29,298 nucleotides of DNA, taken from contig DIVR01000064.1 in NCBI GenBank assembly GCA_002428325.1, forward strand, positions 1 to 29,298. The letters run 5' to 3'. Below the pieces are notes generated by a model that had not been told where the DNA came from, did not search any database, and saw only the letters and a program-made list of their open reading frames with translations. The position numbers were made by a program, and so were the translations under genes. This document shows positions 1 through 6,714 of this stretch, one piece after another. How positions within the stretch are numbered: the stretch's first letter is position 1; every line of letters begins with the position of its first letter. This DNA is from a bacterium UBP4_UBA6127. GTDB taxonomy: Bacteria; UBP4; UBA4092.

Positions 1-629
1 GTTGAAGTAGAAGGTCCATTAAAACAAGGATTGAAACTCGTTCCAGGTGCCAACTACAGAGATGGAGCCGGTCGAGTTGAAGTAGAAGGTCCATTAAAAC
101 AAGGATTGAAACAGATAAATTTTAGGCATGGTCCACCAGGTCGGAGAGGTTGAAGTAGAAGGTCCATTAAAACAAGGATTGAAACCCCAAAACGTTTTGG
201 ATTTATACCAAGATTTTTTAGTGTTGAAGTAGAAGGTCCATTAAAACAAGGATTGAAACTTCCGCCTTTTGTGAGGATTTGAAAAGGTATAGCGTTTGTT
301 GAAGTAGAAGGTCCATTAAAACAAGGATTGAAACAAGTGGCGTGGACTTCTGATAGAAATCTCAAAACATGGTTGAAGTAGAAGGTCCATTAAAACAAGG
401 ATTGAAACACCGGACAGGCTACCAGTCCCTGGAGGATTATGGAATTGTTGAAGTAGAAGGTCCATTAAAACAAGGATTGAAACTTCCTGGGGGATTGTGA
501 CATTTTCTGATAGCGCAAGTTGAAGTAGAAGGTCCATTAAAACAAGGATTGAAACCAGCGGTTGACTTGTCCTTCTGGGAAACTTTCCGACTGTTGAAGT
601 AGAAGGTCCATTAAAACAAGGATTGAAAC
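1..629 (+). CRISPR. CRISPR array, 9 repeats and 8 spacers, left end cut off by the window
   Basis: A 37-bp repeat that begins GTTGAAGTAG and ends AAGGATTGAAAC occurs at 1, 76, 149, 223, 298, 372, 447, 519 and 593; all nine copies read identical. The eight spacers are 38, 36, 37, 38, 37, 38, 35 and 37 bp and all differ. The window opens on the first base of a repeat, so the array very probably continues to the left. The 3' end ATTGAAAC is the typical 8-nt crRNA handle of class 1 (type I-A/I-B or type III) repeats, which suggests transcription left to right with the leader outside the window. The sequence right of 629 is intergenic repeat, not an obvious leader. No cas gene is visible, so the subtype is inferred from the repeat alone. 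Open frames across the array are translation artefacts of the repeat. Confidence 0.98.
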
Positions 630-633
630 AAAC

Positions 634-843
634 CACTGAAGAACAAAACCTAAGGTCTAAAAGAGAACCTAAGAACATAGAGCAGCAGGGGGGTCCCCTG
701 CCACTACTGAAGAACAAAACCTAGGTCTAAAAGAGAACCGAAGGACATAGAACAGCAGGGTGGTACCCTGCCACTACTGAAGAACAAAACCTAAGGTCTA
801 AAAGAGAACCGAAGGACATAGAGCAGCAGGGTATTACCCTGCC
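634..843 (+). repeat. three tandem ~70-bp palindromic intergenic repeat units (R1)
   Basis: Units lie at about 634-702, 703-772 and 773-843. Each reads ACTGAAGAACAAAACCTA, then GGTCTAAAAGAGAACC, then a hairpin of the form GCAGGG(N)CCCTGC. The hairpin loops differ between units and compensatory changes keep the stem (for example GCAGGGG paired with CCCCTGC at 685-701), which suggests the stem-loop matters or that the units expanded as hairpin elements. Related units occur at 1010-1080 and, in modified form, at 4390-4489 and 4825-4985. There is no coding potential beyond spurious frames. Confidence 0.85.
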
Positions 844-1009
844 ATTACTGAAAAGCAGGATCTGTCAAAAAGGATGAGAAAAAAAGGTGGGGAACAATTC
901 CAGTTCTATCTGTCTGTAGGAAAATACATAAAAGCTCAACACCACCCCCAAACCCCCTCCTCATCTGAGGAGGGGGAAATACATAAAAGCAGCAGGGTGA
1001 TACCCTGCC
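844..1009 (+). repeat. ~166-bp repeat unit (R2) with two hairpins
   Basis: This unit contains GCAGGATCTGTCAAAAAGGA, an A-rich run and GTAGGAAAATACATAAAAGC. A perfect hairpin follows, with arms CCCCCTCCTC (953-962) and GAGGAGGGGG (967-976) around the loop ATCT. It ends in the GCAGGGT/ACCCTGC hairpin shared with R1. Two nearly identical units of 168 and 167 bp lie at 4490-4824 in the same orientation. No transposase or terminal target-site duplication is visible, so it is best described as a non-autonomous or REP-like intergenic repeat of unknown origin. Confidence 0.85.
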
Positions 1010-1085
1010 ACTACTGAAGAACAAAACCTAAGGTCTAAAAGAGAACCGAAGAACATAGAGAAGCAGGGTGATACCTTGGTATTAC
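1010..1085 (+). repeat. fourth R1 palindromic unit, diverged at its right end
   Basis: The unit restarts with ACTACTGAAGAACAAAACC and the GGTCTAAAAGAGAACC core. The terminal hairpin is decayed: the right arm reads TACCTTGGT instead of TACCCTGCC. It ends just before the stop codon of the YesL-like gene at 1113. Lying downstream of a minus-strand operon, the palindromes could also act as a transcription terminator or 3' stabiliser; that is inference. Confidence 0.7.
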
Positions 1086-1112
1086 TGAAAATCATATAAA
1101 AGCTTGAAGGGA

Positions 1113-1991
1113 TTACATATCCCAGGGACGAAGGATATCTTTCCAGCCTCTGCCTTCATGCCGCCATTTAAGTTTAGGGGGTTGGTCGGGATCAGGGTTC
1201 ACTGAATCGGAGTTATTCAATTCAGGGAGAATTTGGTGCCAGGAAGTCGGTTTTTCTTTCGGTTGGGAAGGGTGAAGTTTCTTCTCTTCCCGGAATTTTT
1301 TCAATCGTTCCATCTCATCATATTTAGCCAGGGTTTCAAAAAGGAGGTTCTGGGTAAAAAGGGTGGTGAGAGAGAAAGAGAAAAAGAAAAGGCCAATCCC
1401 GGTAATCAGGCTCAGGGTCAGGAGGCTGAAAGTCATCATCCCGGAGAGGATAGTGATCCCCAGGTTATCGATAACCAGGAGGAGGGTCCTGATAAAAAGT
1501 TTTTTAATGGGGGGATTTTGCCGGGTGATAAGGGGATAGAAATATTGGAGGGAGAATAAAGCCACCAGGCTGAGCCAGAAAAATAACCCCGCCAGAACTG
1601 CTCCCATCCATTTGATCTGAGGTCCCAGGTTAAGGTAAAACCGGATATTGAGGCCTGCCAGGAAAAAGACCAATACCCAGAAGAGGGTATAGAGGGCAGA
1701 TTGAATCCCCCAGAACTTGATTCCCAGGAAAAAATCTTTCAAGGTGATATCTTTCTGGTCCACCATTTTCTGGGTCACAAAAAACAGGCCGGACAAAGAA
1801 GCCCCCAGCCAACCTATTCCGGGGATAAGCATTCCTGCCATCATCAGGTAAGGCATTTTGACCGTCAGCCCGAAATAGACCATTAATAAAGCCGGCAGAC
1901 TGATAAAAAACCACAGTAAGTTAAAGAGAATGACTTTCCCCAGGTTATCATAAGCATCCCAGAAAAAGCCTCCCATGATTTTTGGAAACAT
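1113..1991 (-). CDS. YesL/DUF624-like integral membrane protein
   Basis: This 292-residue protein has about five or six hydrophobic segments between residues 19 and 215 and a charged, proline-rich cytosolic tail of about 75 residues ending GRGWKDILRPWDM. The N-terminal stretch DNLGKVILFNLLWFFISLP matches the look of the YesL (DUF624) family, whose members are membrane proteins of poorly known role, in Firmicutes often near carbohydrate ABC transporters. No such transporter is present here. The gene follows murA by 44 bp on the same strand, so it is probably the last gene of a prmC-murA operon. A GGGAG lies about 10 bases upstream of the ATG. Family assignment is moderately sure; function is unknown. 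Confidence 0.7.
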   Translation of the reverse strand: MFPKIMGGFFWDAYDNLGKVILFNLLWFFISLPALLMVYFGLTVKMPYLMMAGMLIPGIGWLGASLSGLFFVTQKMVDQKDITLKDFFLGIKFWGIQSALYTLFWVLVFFLAGLNIRFYLNLGPQIKWMGAVLAGLFFWLSLVALFSLQYFYPLITRQNPPIKKLFIRTLLLVIDNLGITILSGMMTFSLLTLSLITGIGLFFFSFSLTTLFTQNLLFETLAKYDEMERLKKFREEKKLHPSQPKEKPTSWHQILPELNNSDSVNPDPDQPPKLKWRHEGRGWKDILRPWDM

Positions 1992-2035
1992 AACCGGTGA
2001 ACTCCCATTAGTTTAGCCAGACTCTTCCGGCCAGA

Positions 2036-3289
2036 TTATTTCACTCTCTGAATTTGGGCTCCCAGGCTGGAGAGTTTCTGTTCCAGGGCTTCATATCCCC
2101 GGTCGAGGTGATAGACCCTATTAATGGTGGTTTGTCCTTTAGCCACCAATCCGGCCAGGACCAAAGCGGCCGAAGCCCTTAAATCGGATGCCATCACCGG
2201 GGCTCCCGATAGGGAAGGCACTCCGGTAATGAAAGCATTATTACCCTGAATCCTGATATTGGAACCCATCCGCATCAGTTCACCGCAATGCATGAACCGG
2301 TTTTCCCAGATATTTTCACTGATGACACTGGTCCCTTCAGAGACACACATCAAGGCCATATACTGGGCCTGTAAATCCGTAGGAAATCCCGGGTAAGGCT
2401 GCGTCTTGATATCGGCTGACCGAAGATGGTTGGGAACCGATACCAATAATCCATCCGGTTCCTGGGTGATTCTGACTCCCACTTCCACTAATTTGGTATG
2501 AAGGGCCAGAAGGTTTTCCAGGACAGCTTTCTTGACTTTGACCTTCCCCCCGGTAATGGCTCCAGCCATGATATAGGTACCGGCCTCAATCCTGTCCGGG
2601 ATGACTGAATATTCAGTTCCCTGGAGGGAGTTGACCCCTTCAATTTGGATGATTGAAGTGCCGGCGCCTTGGATTTTGGCGCCCATCTTATTTAGGAAAT
2701 TAGCAATATCGGCAATCTCAGGTTCCAAAGCCGCATTTTCAATCAGGGTGGTTCCTTTGGCTTTCACTGCTGCCAGCATCACATTGACCGTGGCTCCCAC
2801 ACTGGGAAAATCCAGGTAAATATCGGTTCCTTTAAGGTTATCTCCGGTCGCATTGATGTAACCTTCTTCAATCTGGATATCGGCTCCCAGGGCTTGTATT
2901 CCTTTGATATGAAGGTTGACCGGCCTCAGCCCGATAGCGCATCCCCCCGGTAATGAGACTCTGGCCTTTCTGGCTTTACCCAATAAAGCTCCCAAGACAT
3001 AGATGGAAGCCCGCATTTTTCGGACCAGGTCATAGGGGGCTTCAAAACTGTTTAAACTGGTGGGGTCGATCATGAGGGTATGATTGGGGTATCGGCCTAC
3101 TTTGGCTCCCAGGGTTTCCAAGACCAGGCACATGGATTCCACATCCTGGACCATGGGGACATTATGCAGCAGGGAAGGAGAGTCCGCCAGCAGACAGGCC
3201 GGCATTAATGCCAGAACAGAATTTTTAGCGCCGCCTACTGTAACTTCTCCCTGAAGAGGGATACCGCCGTCAATGACTATTTTATCCAT
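2036..3289 (-). CDS. murA: UDP-N-acetylglucosamine 1-carboxyvinyltransferase
   Basis: MurA transfers enolpyruvate from phosphoenolpyruvate to UDP-GlcNAc, the first committed step of peptidoglycan synthesis, in the cytosol. The 417-residue length is typical. Visible landmarks are Lys22-Asn23 in the GGAKNSVLAL motif (UDP-GlcNAc binding), the active-site loop PGGCAIG with Cys117 (the fosfomycin-target cysteine, so not the naturally resistant Asp type), the YPGFPTDLQAQ motif carrying the catalytic Asp, and HLDRGYE near the C terminus. Its ATG overlaps the prmC stop by 8 bp (3282-3289), implying translational coupling, and an AAGGAA lies about 10 bases upstream. The prmC-murA adjacency is a recurrent bacterial arrangement. 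Confidence 0.97.
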   Translation of the reverse strand: MDKIVIDGGIPLQGEVTVGGAKNSVLALMPACLLADSPSLLHNVPMVQDVESMCLVLETLGAKVGRYPNHTLMIDPTSLNSFEAPYDLVRKMRASIYVLGALLGKARKARVSLPGGCAIGLRPVNLHIKGIQALGADIQIEEGYINATGDNLKGTDIYLDFPSVGATVNVMLAAVKAKGTTLIENAALEPEIADIANFLNKMGAKIQGAGTSIIQIEGVNSLQGTEYSVIPDRIEAGTYIMAGAITGGKVKVKKAVLENLLALHTKLVEVGVRITQEPDGLLVSVPNHLRSADIKTQPYPGFPTDLQAQYMALMCVSEGTSVISENIWENRFMHCGELMRMGSNIRIQGNNAFITGVPSLSGAPVMASDLRASAALVLAGLVAKGQTTINRVYHLDRGYEALEQKLSSLGAQIQRVK

Positions 3290-4214
3290 ACGAGGTTGAT
3301 TCCTTTTTTTGGGCTATGGCTATTCGATCAAGGTTGGAAAAATCTTTTTTTATTTCAATAGATTCTATCGTATATGCCCCTGAATGTTCGAGCTTGTTTT
3401 TGATGGCATCCCCCTGGTCATACCCGATTTCCAGAATCAGCCAGCCTCCGGGTTTGAGCCATTGGGTTGCTTGAGTCAGGATGATATCCAGGATTTCCAT
3501 GCCATCCGGCCCTCCGTCCAATGCCAAAACCGGTTCATAATCTTTTACATCCGGCATCAGGGTTTCTATCGCGGAATGCTGGATATAGGGGGGATTGCTG
3601 ACGATATAATCAAATCCCCTGGACTGATATTCCCGGGGAATCCCCTTGAAAAGGTCGCTTTGTATAAAATGGAGCCGGCTGTGAGGGGAGGGGGATAATC
3701 CATTGAGCCTGGCATTGGCCTGAGCCAGTTCCAAGGCTTCATAACTTAAATCGGTTCCCAGGACATTCAGCTGGGGAGTAAACCTCACACAGGAAATCGC
3801 AATGCACCCGGACCCGGTACAAAGGTCCAGCAGGTATTGGGGGGATTTCCCCGAACCTTCCACTTTAGCCAGGATTTCTTCCAGGATATATTCCGTTTCC
3901 GGCCGGGGTATCAGGACCCTCTTATCCACCTGGAAAGGAAGAGAATAAAACTCTATAAATCCGGTGATATAGGCTACCGGCTCATGGTTGACTCTTCTTA
4001 CTATATAGGACTTATATAAGTCTCGGTCGGATGTTTCTATCTGCCGGTCAAAATCCAGATAAAGCCTGGCTCTTTCAGTCTTCAGAAGGCTGGCCAACAG
4101 GATCCCGGCTTCCAAGGCCGCCTCCGGGATTCCGGCCGCTGCCAGTTCGGATTCCCCCCATTTCAAAAGGGTGCCGAGGGTTTCTGGAAATGCATTGTTT
4201 TCATTTTTGGGCAT
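3282..4214 (-). CDS. prmC: peptide chain release factor N5-glutamine methyltransferase
   Basis: PrmC (HemK) uses S-adenosylmethionine to methylate the glutamine of the GGQ motif in release factors; its substrate RF1 is encoded at 19803. The 310-residue protein has the N-terminal helical substrate-binding region, a PRPETE motif at 103-108, the SAM-binding loop LLDLCTGSGC around 128-137, and the diagnostic NPPY at 207-210. It is the first gene of the minus-strand operon and overlaps murA by 8 bp. The upstream region on the minus strand has a TATAAT-like box (4294-4299) without a convincing -35, so the promoter is unresolved. In many genomes prmC follows prfA directly; here it is about 15 kb away and inverted. 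Confidence 0.96.
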   Translation of the reverse strand: MPKNENNAFPETLGTLLKWGESELAAAGIPEAALEAGILLASLLKTERARLYLDFDRQIETSDRDLYKSYIVRRVNHEPVAYITGFIEFYSLPFQVDKRVLIPRPETEYILEEILAKVEGSGKSPQYLLDLCTGSGCIAISCVRFTPQLNVLGTDLSYEALELAQANARLNGLSPSPHSRLHFIQSDLFKGIPREYQSRGFDYIVSNPPYIQHSAIETLMPDVKDYEPVLALDGGPDGMEILDIILTQATQWLKPGGWLILEIGYDQGDAIKNKLEHSGAYTIESIEIKKDFSNLDRIAIAQKKESTSYG

Positions 4215-4389
4215 AAAGGGTATTAAACCTTTTTAGTTTTAGGTCTGGGGATATGGAAAATCATGGGAATTCTTTTCATATCCCTGTCTCTGAATTATAT
4301 CAATATTAAAGAAAGCCTGCTGTGGCCCCGGTGAAAAATGATTTCCAACCCTCCTTCCAATTTCGGTTGTGGCGGCCCATTTATCCCCT
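4215..4389. other. intergenic region upstream of prmC
   Basis: I see no gene here. The stretch presumably holds the promoter of the minus-strand prmC-murA-YesL operon; the only candidate element is a minus-strand TATAAT at 4294-4299. From about 4366 the sequence begins to resemble the modular palindromic repeats that follow (GTGGCGGCCCA, then TCATTACTGAAGTACATAACC). Confidence 0.5.
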
Positions 4390-4489
4390 GTCATTACTGA
4401 AGTACATAACCAGAGGTCTAGTAGTGGCGACCCATTGGGTCGCTTTGGAAAGAACCAAAGGACATAAAACAGCAGGGTGATACCCTGCC
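4390..4489 (+). repeat. R1-type palindromic unit with an inserted second hairpin (R3)
   Basis: The unit begins TTACTGAAGTACATAACC and ends in the GCAGGGT/ACCCTGC hairpin at 4472-4488, like R1. The R1 core GGTCTAAAAGAGAACC is replaced by GGTCTAGTAGTGGCGACCCA and more. That insert forms a second stem-loop, GCGACCCA (4427-4434) paired with TGGGTCGC (4436-4443). The hairpin GCGACC..GGTCGC recurs at 4926-4942, so these intergenic elements are modular. Confidence 0.8.
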
Positions 4490-4824
4490 AATACGGAAAA
4501 ACAGGATCTGTCAAAAAGGATGAGAAAAAAAAAGGTTGGAACATTTCCAGTCTTATTCTGTCTATAGGAAAATACATAAAAGCTCAACACCACCCCCAAA
4601 CCCCCTCCTCATCTGAGGAGGGGGAAAATCTTAAAAACAGCAGGGTAATACCCTGCCAATACGGAAAAACAGGATCTGTCAAAAAGGATGAGAAAAAAAA
4701 GGTTGGAACATTTCCAGTCTTATTCTGTCTGTAGGAAAATACATAAAAGCTCAACACCACCCCCAAACCCCCTCCTCATCTGAGGAGGGGGAAATACATA
4801 AAAACAGCAGGGTGATACCCTGCC
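4490..4824 (+). repeat. two tandem ~168-bp R2 units
   Basis: The units are 4490-4657 (168 bp) and 4658-4824 (167 bp) and are nearly identical. Each has ATACGGAAAAACAGGATCTG, an A-rich tract, the hairpin with arms CCCCCTCCTC and GAGGAGGGGG (4601-4610 with 4615-4624; 4768-4777 with 4782-4791), and ends with the GCAGGGTRATACCCTGC hairpin. A third copy lies at 844-1009 in the same orientation. The tandem arrangement suggests a recent duplication. Open frames here in both strands are repeat artefacts. Confidence 0.88.
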
Positions 4825-4985
4825 ACTACTAAAAAACAAAACCTAGGGTCTAGTGACCTATCAGGTCGTTTTGGAGAGAACCCAAGGACATAAAACAGGG
4901 TGGTAAAACCAGAAGTCTAGTAGTGGCGACCTATTAGGTCGCAACCTATCAGGTCGCTTTGGAGAGAACCCAAGGACAGTATCCT
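4825..4985 (+). repeat. degenerate R1/R3 palindromic repeats
   Basis: This stretch contains two diverged units. Recognisable parts are ACTACTAAAAAACAAAACC, CAGGTCGTTTTGGAGAGAACC, and a doubled hairpin module: GCGACCTA (4926-4933) with TAGGTCGC (4935-4942), followed by GCAACCTATCAGGTCGC (4941-4957). It sits just downstream of the minus-strand transporter gene ending at 5008, where the stem-loops could serve as its terminator; no T-run supports this strongly. Confidence 0.7.
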
Positions 4986-5007
4986 GTGACGGCTAATGGA
5001 AAATATA

Positions 5008-5922
5008 CTAACGAGAATGAGGACGGGTAAGGGTCAGGTAAAGACCGGTAAAAATAAACAAAGCCCCCGGGTAAGTCCCCCAGGAAGGGGATTCCTTAAG
5101 AAACAGGCAGGCCAGTAGGGAAGAAAGGAGAGGTTCCACATAGATCATCATTCCCACCCGGTGAGCGCTGAGATATTTTAGGGACCAGTTATAGAAAGAA
5201 TGTCCAATCAGGGTTGGTATCAGGGCCAGCATGATGATCCAGAACCAGGCGTTGCCGGAGTAACCCGTCATAGGGGTTCCGGTCAGCCAGGCCATTAGGC
5301 CCAGAATAACCGCCGCCGTCCCATATACTAAAGCCAGGTAATTGGTCAGCTCTACCTGATGCCGGGTCTTTTTACCGGCCAGGAAATAACAGGCTCCGCA
5401 GAACCCGGATAATACCGCCAGAATGTCTCCGGTGAATTCCCGGGAACCCAGTTGGATATCTCCGCCGCTGATAAAAAAAGCGCCCATAAAAGAGAGGGTT
5501 AACCCTGCTTTATCTCTTTTCCGGAGGGGTTCTTTGAATAGTTTGATTGCCAGAACCGATACAAACAACGGCTGCAGGGAGACCAAAATGGAGGCGCTGG
5601 CTACCTTCGTCAGAGTCAGGCTGTAGATCCATAACCCGAAATGGAGGCTGAGGAAAAACCCCGCCAGTAGTACATAGGGGACTTCTGCCCCAGGGATGAC
5701 CAGTTTGAATTTCCGATTTCTGGACATTGCCAGGCCGAGGGTAATCAGGGTGGCTAATACCAACCGATATCCCCCGATAATAAAAGGAGGCGCCTGGCAT
5801 AATCGAATAAAAATGGCAGCGGTGGACGCCGCTATCACTCCCAGTCCCAAAACCAGATAGGGAGGAAACAGGGGGGAGAATGAGTCTGTCTTTGGGTTTT
5901 GCGGGGTTGAGGTCTTCTCCAT
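5008..5922 (-). CDS. EamA-family (drug/metabolite transporter superfamily) permease
   Basis: This 304-residue protein has about ten hydrophobic helices in two homologous halves (about residues 22-155 and 167-300), the standard EamA/RhaT layout of inner-membrane exporters. The first half contains APPFIIGGYRLVLATL and the KVASASILVSLQPLFVSVLA helix, and the second repeats the pattern with RVGMMIYVEPLLSSLLACLF, both typical EamA signatures. A 20-residue hydrophilic, proline- and serine-rich N terminus precedes the first helix. The gene stands alone between the repeat cluster and the tRNA genes. The substrate cannot be inferred; known relatives export amino acids, nucleosides or other small metabolites. 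No strong ribosome binding site is visible before the ATG. Confidence 0.88.
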   Translation of the reverse strand: MEKTSTPQNPKTDSFSPLFPPYLVLGLGVIAASTAAIFIRLCQAPPFIIGGYRLVLATLITLGLAMSRNRKFKLVIPGAEVPYVLLAGFFLSLHFGLWIYSLTLTKVASASILVSLQPLFVSVLAIKLFKEPLRKRDKAGLTLSFMGAFFISGGDIQLGSREFTGDILAVLSGFCGACYFLAGKKTRHQVELTNYLALVYGTAAVILGLMAWLTGTPMTGYSGNAWFWIIMLALIPTLIGHSFYNWSLKYLSAHRVGMMIYVEPLLSSLLACLFLKESPSWGTYPGALFIFTGLYLTLTRPHSR

Positions 5923-6010
5923 AATTAAAATACTTTAAGGCATTCAGCCTTGATTTTAAAGGATAAAATCCTCAAAAGCCACGGCGAGGCAGAAATTTCT
6001 GATTTTTTAC

Positions 6011-6040
6011 TTGCGACCCTTCCTATGTTTTCTTTATAAT
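6011..6040 (+). promoter_or_regulatory. predicted sigma-70-type promoter for the tRNA genes
   Basis: A TTGCGA -35 box (6011-6016) and a perfect TATAAT -10 box (6035-6040) are 18 bp apart, placing the start about 25 bases before tRNA-Val. The upstream bases are AT-rich. Function is inferred from consensus match and position. Confidence 0.7.
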
Positions 6041-6071
6041 AATTAAACCTTGTTAAAATGAGTGTTCACCG

Positions 6072-6146
6072 GGGCGGGTAGCTCAGTGGGAGAGCATCAC
6101 CCTTACAAGGTGGGGGTCGCAGGTTCGAGCCCTGTCCCGCCCACCA
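6072..6146 (+). tRNA. tRNA-Val (anticodon TAC)
   Basis: A 75-nt cloverleaf can be folded by hand. The acceptor GGGCGGG pairs with CCCGCCC, the D arm is GCTC/GAGC, the anticodon stem TCACC/GGTGG carries the loop CTTACAA (anticodon TAC, reading GUA and, by wobble, other Val codons), and the T arm is GCAGG-TTCGAGC-CCTGT. The CCA end is encoded. It is probably co-transcribed with the tRNA-Asp gene 77 bp downstream. Confidence 0.97.
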
Positions 6147-6223
6147 TAGAATCATCCCACGATTCGGCAGGAACTTGCCAAAGAGGTAAAAACCTGCTAA
6201 TGTGGACATAATCAATTTTTTAC

Positions 6224-6300
6224 GGAGCGGTAGTTCAGTTGGTTAGAACGCCTGCCTGTCACGCAGGAGGTCGCGGGTTCGAGTCCCGTCCGCTCCGCCA
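6224..6300 (+). tRNA. tRNA-Asp (anticodon GTC)
   Basis: A 77-nt cloverleaf: acceptor GGAGCGG/CCGCTCC, anticodon stem CCTGC/GCAGG with loop CTGTCAC (anticodon GTC), T arm GCGGG-TTCGAGT-CCCGT, discriminator G as expected for tRNA-Asp, and an encoded CCA. A short T-run follows at 6301-6306. No separate strong promoter was found in the spacer; a weak TTGCCA (6175-6180) with TAATGT 17 bp on is possible. Confidence 0.97.
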
Positions 6301-6596
6301 TTTTTTGTCCCTGGCATATTACCCCGCCGCAAAGATTCACATAATAATTAACCTCATTCATTAACAAGCCGATTACTAATATAACGAAACATACTTTAAT
6401 TGAGCGAGCAGGTCAAAAGTATTCCCGTTTCTTCTTTTTTATTTTTTATGTATATAATGTAGTTATTGGTCTTAGGCCTGATTTTGTTGACAGACTTACA
6501 GAATCAGAGAAAGAAAATTCATCTTCAGGCACCCCTTTAGGGAGGTTTGAGTATGATGAAAGTCCAATAATCAGAAAGAGTTTTGAAAAAAAATTC
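6301..6596. other. AT-rich intergenic region between tRNA-Asp and the secretin locus
   Basis: I see no gene here. It is AT-rich, with a TATAAT at 6453-6458 lacking a good -35 and a TTGACA at 6487-6492 lacking a good -10. The short open frames in it have no ribosome binding site or recognisable protein. Confidence 0.5.
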
Positions 6597-6626
6597 TTGA
6601 CAGCAACATGAGACTAAGGATATAAA
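6597..6626 (+). promoter_or_regulatory. predicted promoter of the fused pilMN/secretin operon
   Basis: A consensus TTGACA (6597-6602) lies 18 bp from TATAAA (6621-6626). The predicted start near 6633 gives an ~80-nt leader before the ATG at 6715. A dyad at 6630-6643 overlaps the predicted start site. Confidence 0.75.
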
Positions 6627-6629
6627 ATA

Positions 6630-6643
6630 GTTCACGAGTGAAC
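6630..6643. promoter_or_regulatory. dyad GTTCACGAGTGAAC at the predicted transcription start (possible operator)
   Basis: Six-base arms GTTCAC and GTGAAC flank GA. The dyad begins four bases after the predicted -10 box and spans the predicted start site, a usual place for a repressor operator; alternatively it forms a small hairpin at the 5' end of the mRNA. No regulator is encoded next to it, so the function is inference. Confidence 0.4.
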
Positions 6644-6714
6644 GAAGAATTAACGGGGTACTAGAGAATGGTTCCTGGTCTTTAGAGGGAACAGGTACTC
6701 GGAGAGAATGATTC

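Noticed and set aside
54..717. Open frames with repeated FNPCFNGPSTST or VSILVLMDLLLQ peptides on the minus strand
   Set aside because: They are translations of the CRISPR repeat in two frames. The periodic peptide follows the 37-bp repeat exactly and there is no ribosome binding site.
630..720. CRISPR leader to the right of the last repeat
   Set aside because: The sequence is the first R1 hairpin repeat, found elsewhere in the window away from CRISPR, and the repeat's ATTGAAAC end points to a leader on the left.
4239..4766. Open frames in both strands between prmC and the EamA transporter gene
   Set aside because: They come from the tandem ~168-bp hairpin repeats, repeat the same peptide in adjacent copies, and are interrupted between units.
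634..4985. Composite transposon or insertion sequence around prmC-murA-YesL
   Set aside because: The flanking repeats are short palindromic units with no transposase, no clear terminal inverted repeats and no visible target-site duplication.
6643..6714. Riboswitch (for example cyclic di-GMP) in the leader of the fused pilMN gene
   Set aside because: A weak nested GTAC and GTTCC/GGAAC pairing exists, but none of the conserved core sequences of the known classes could be found.
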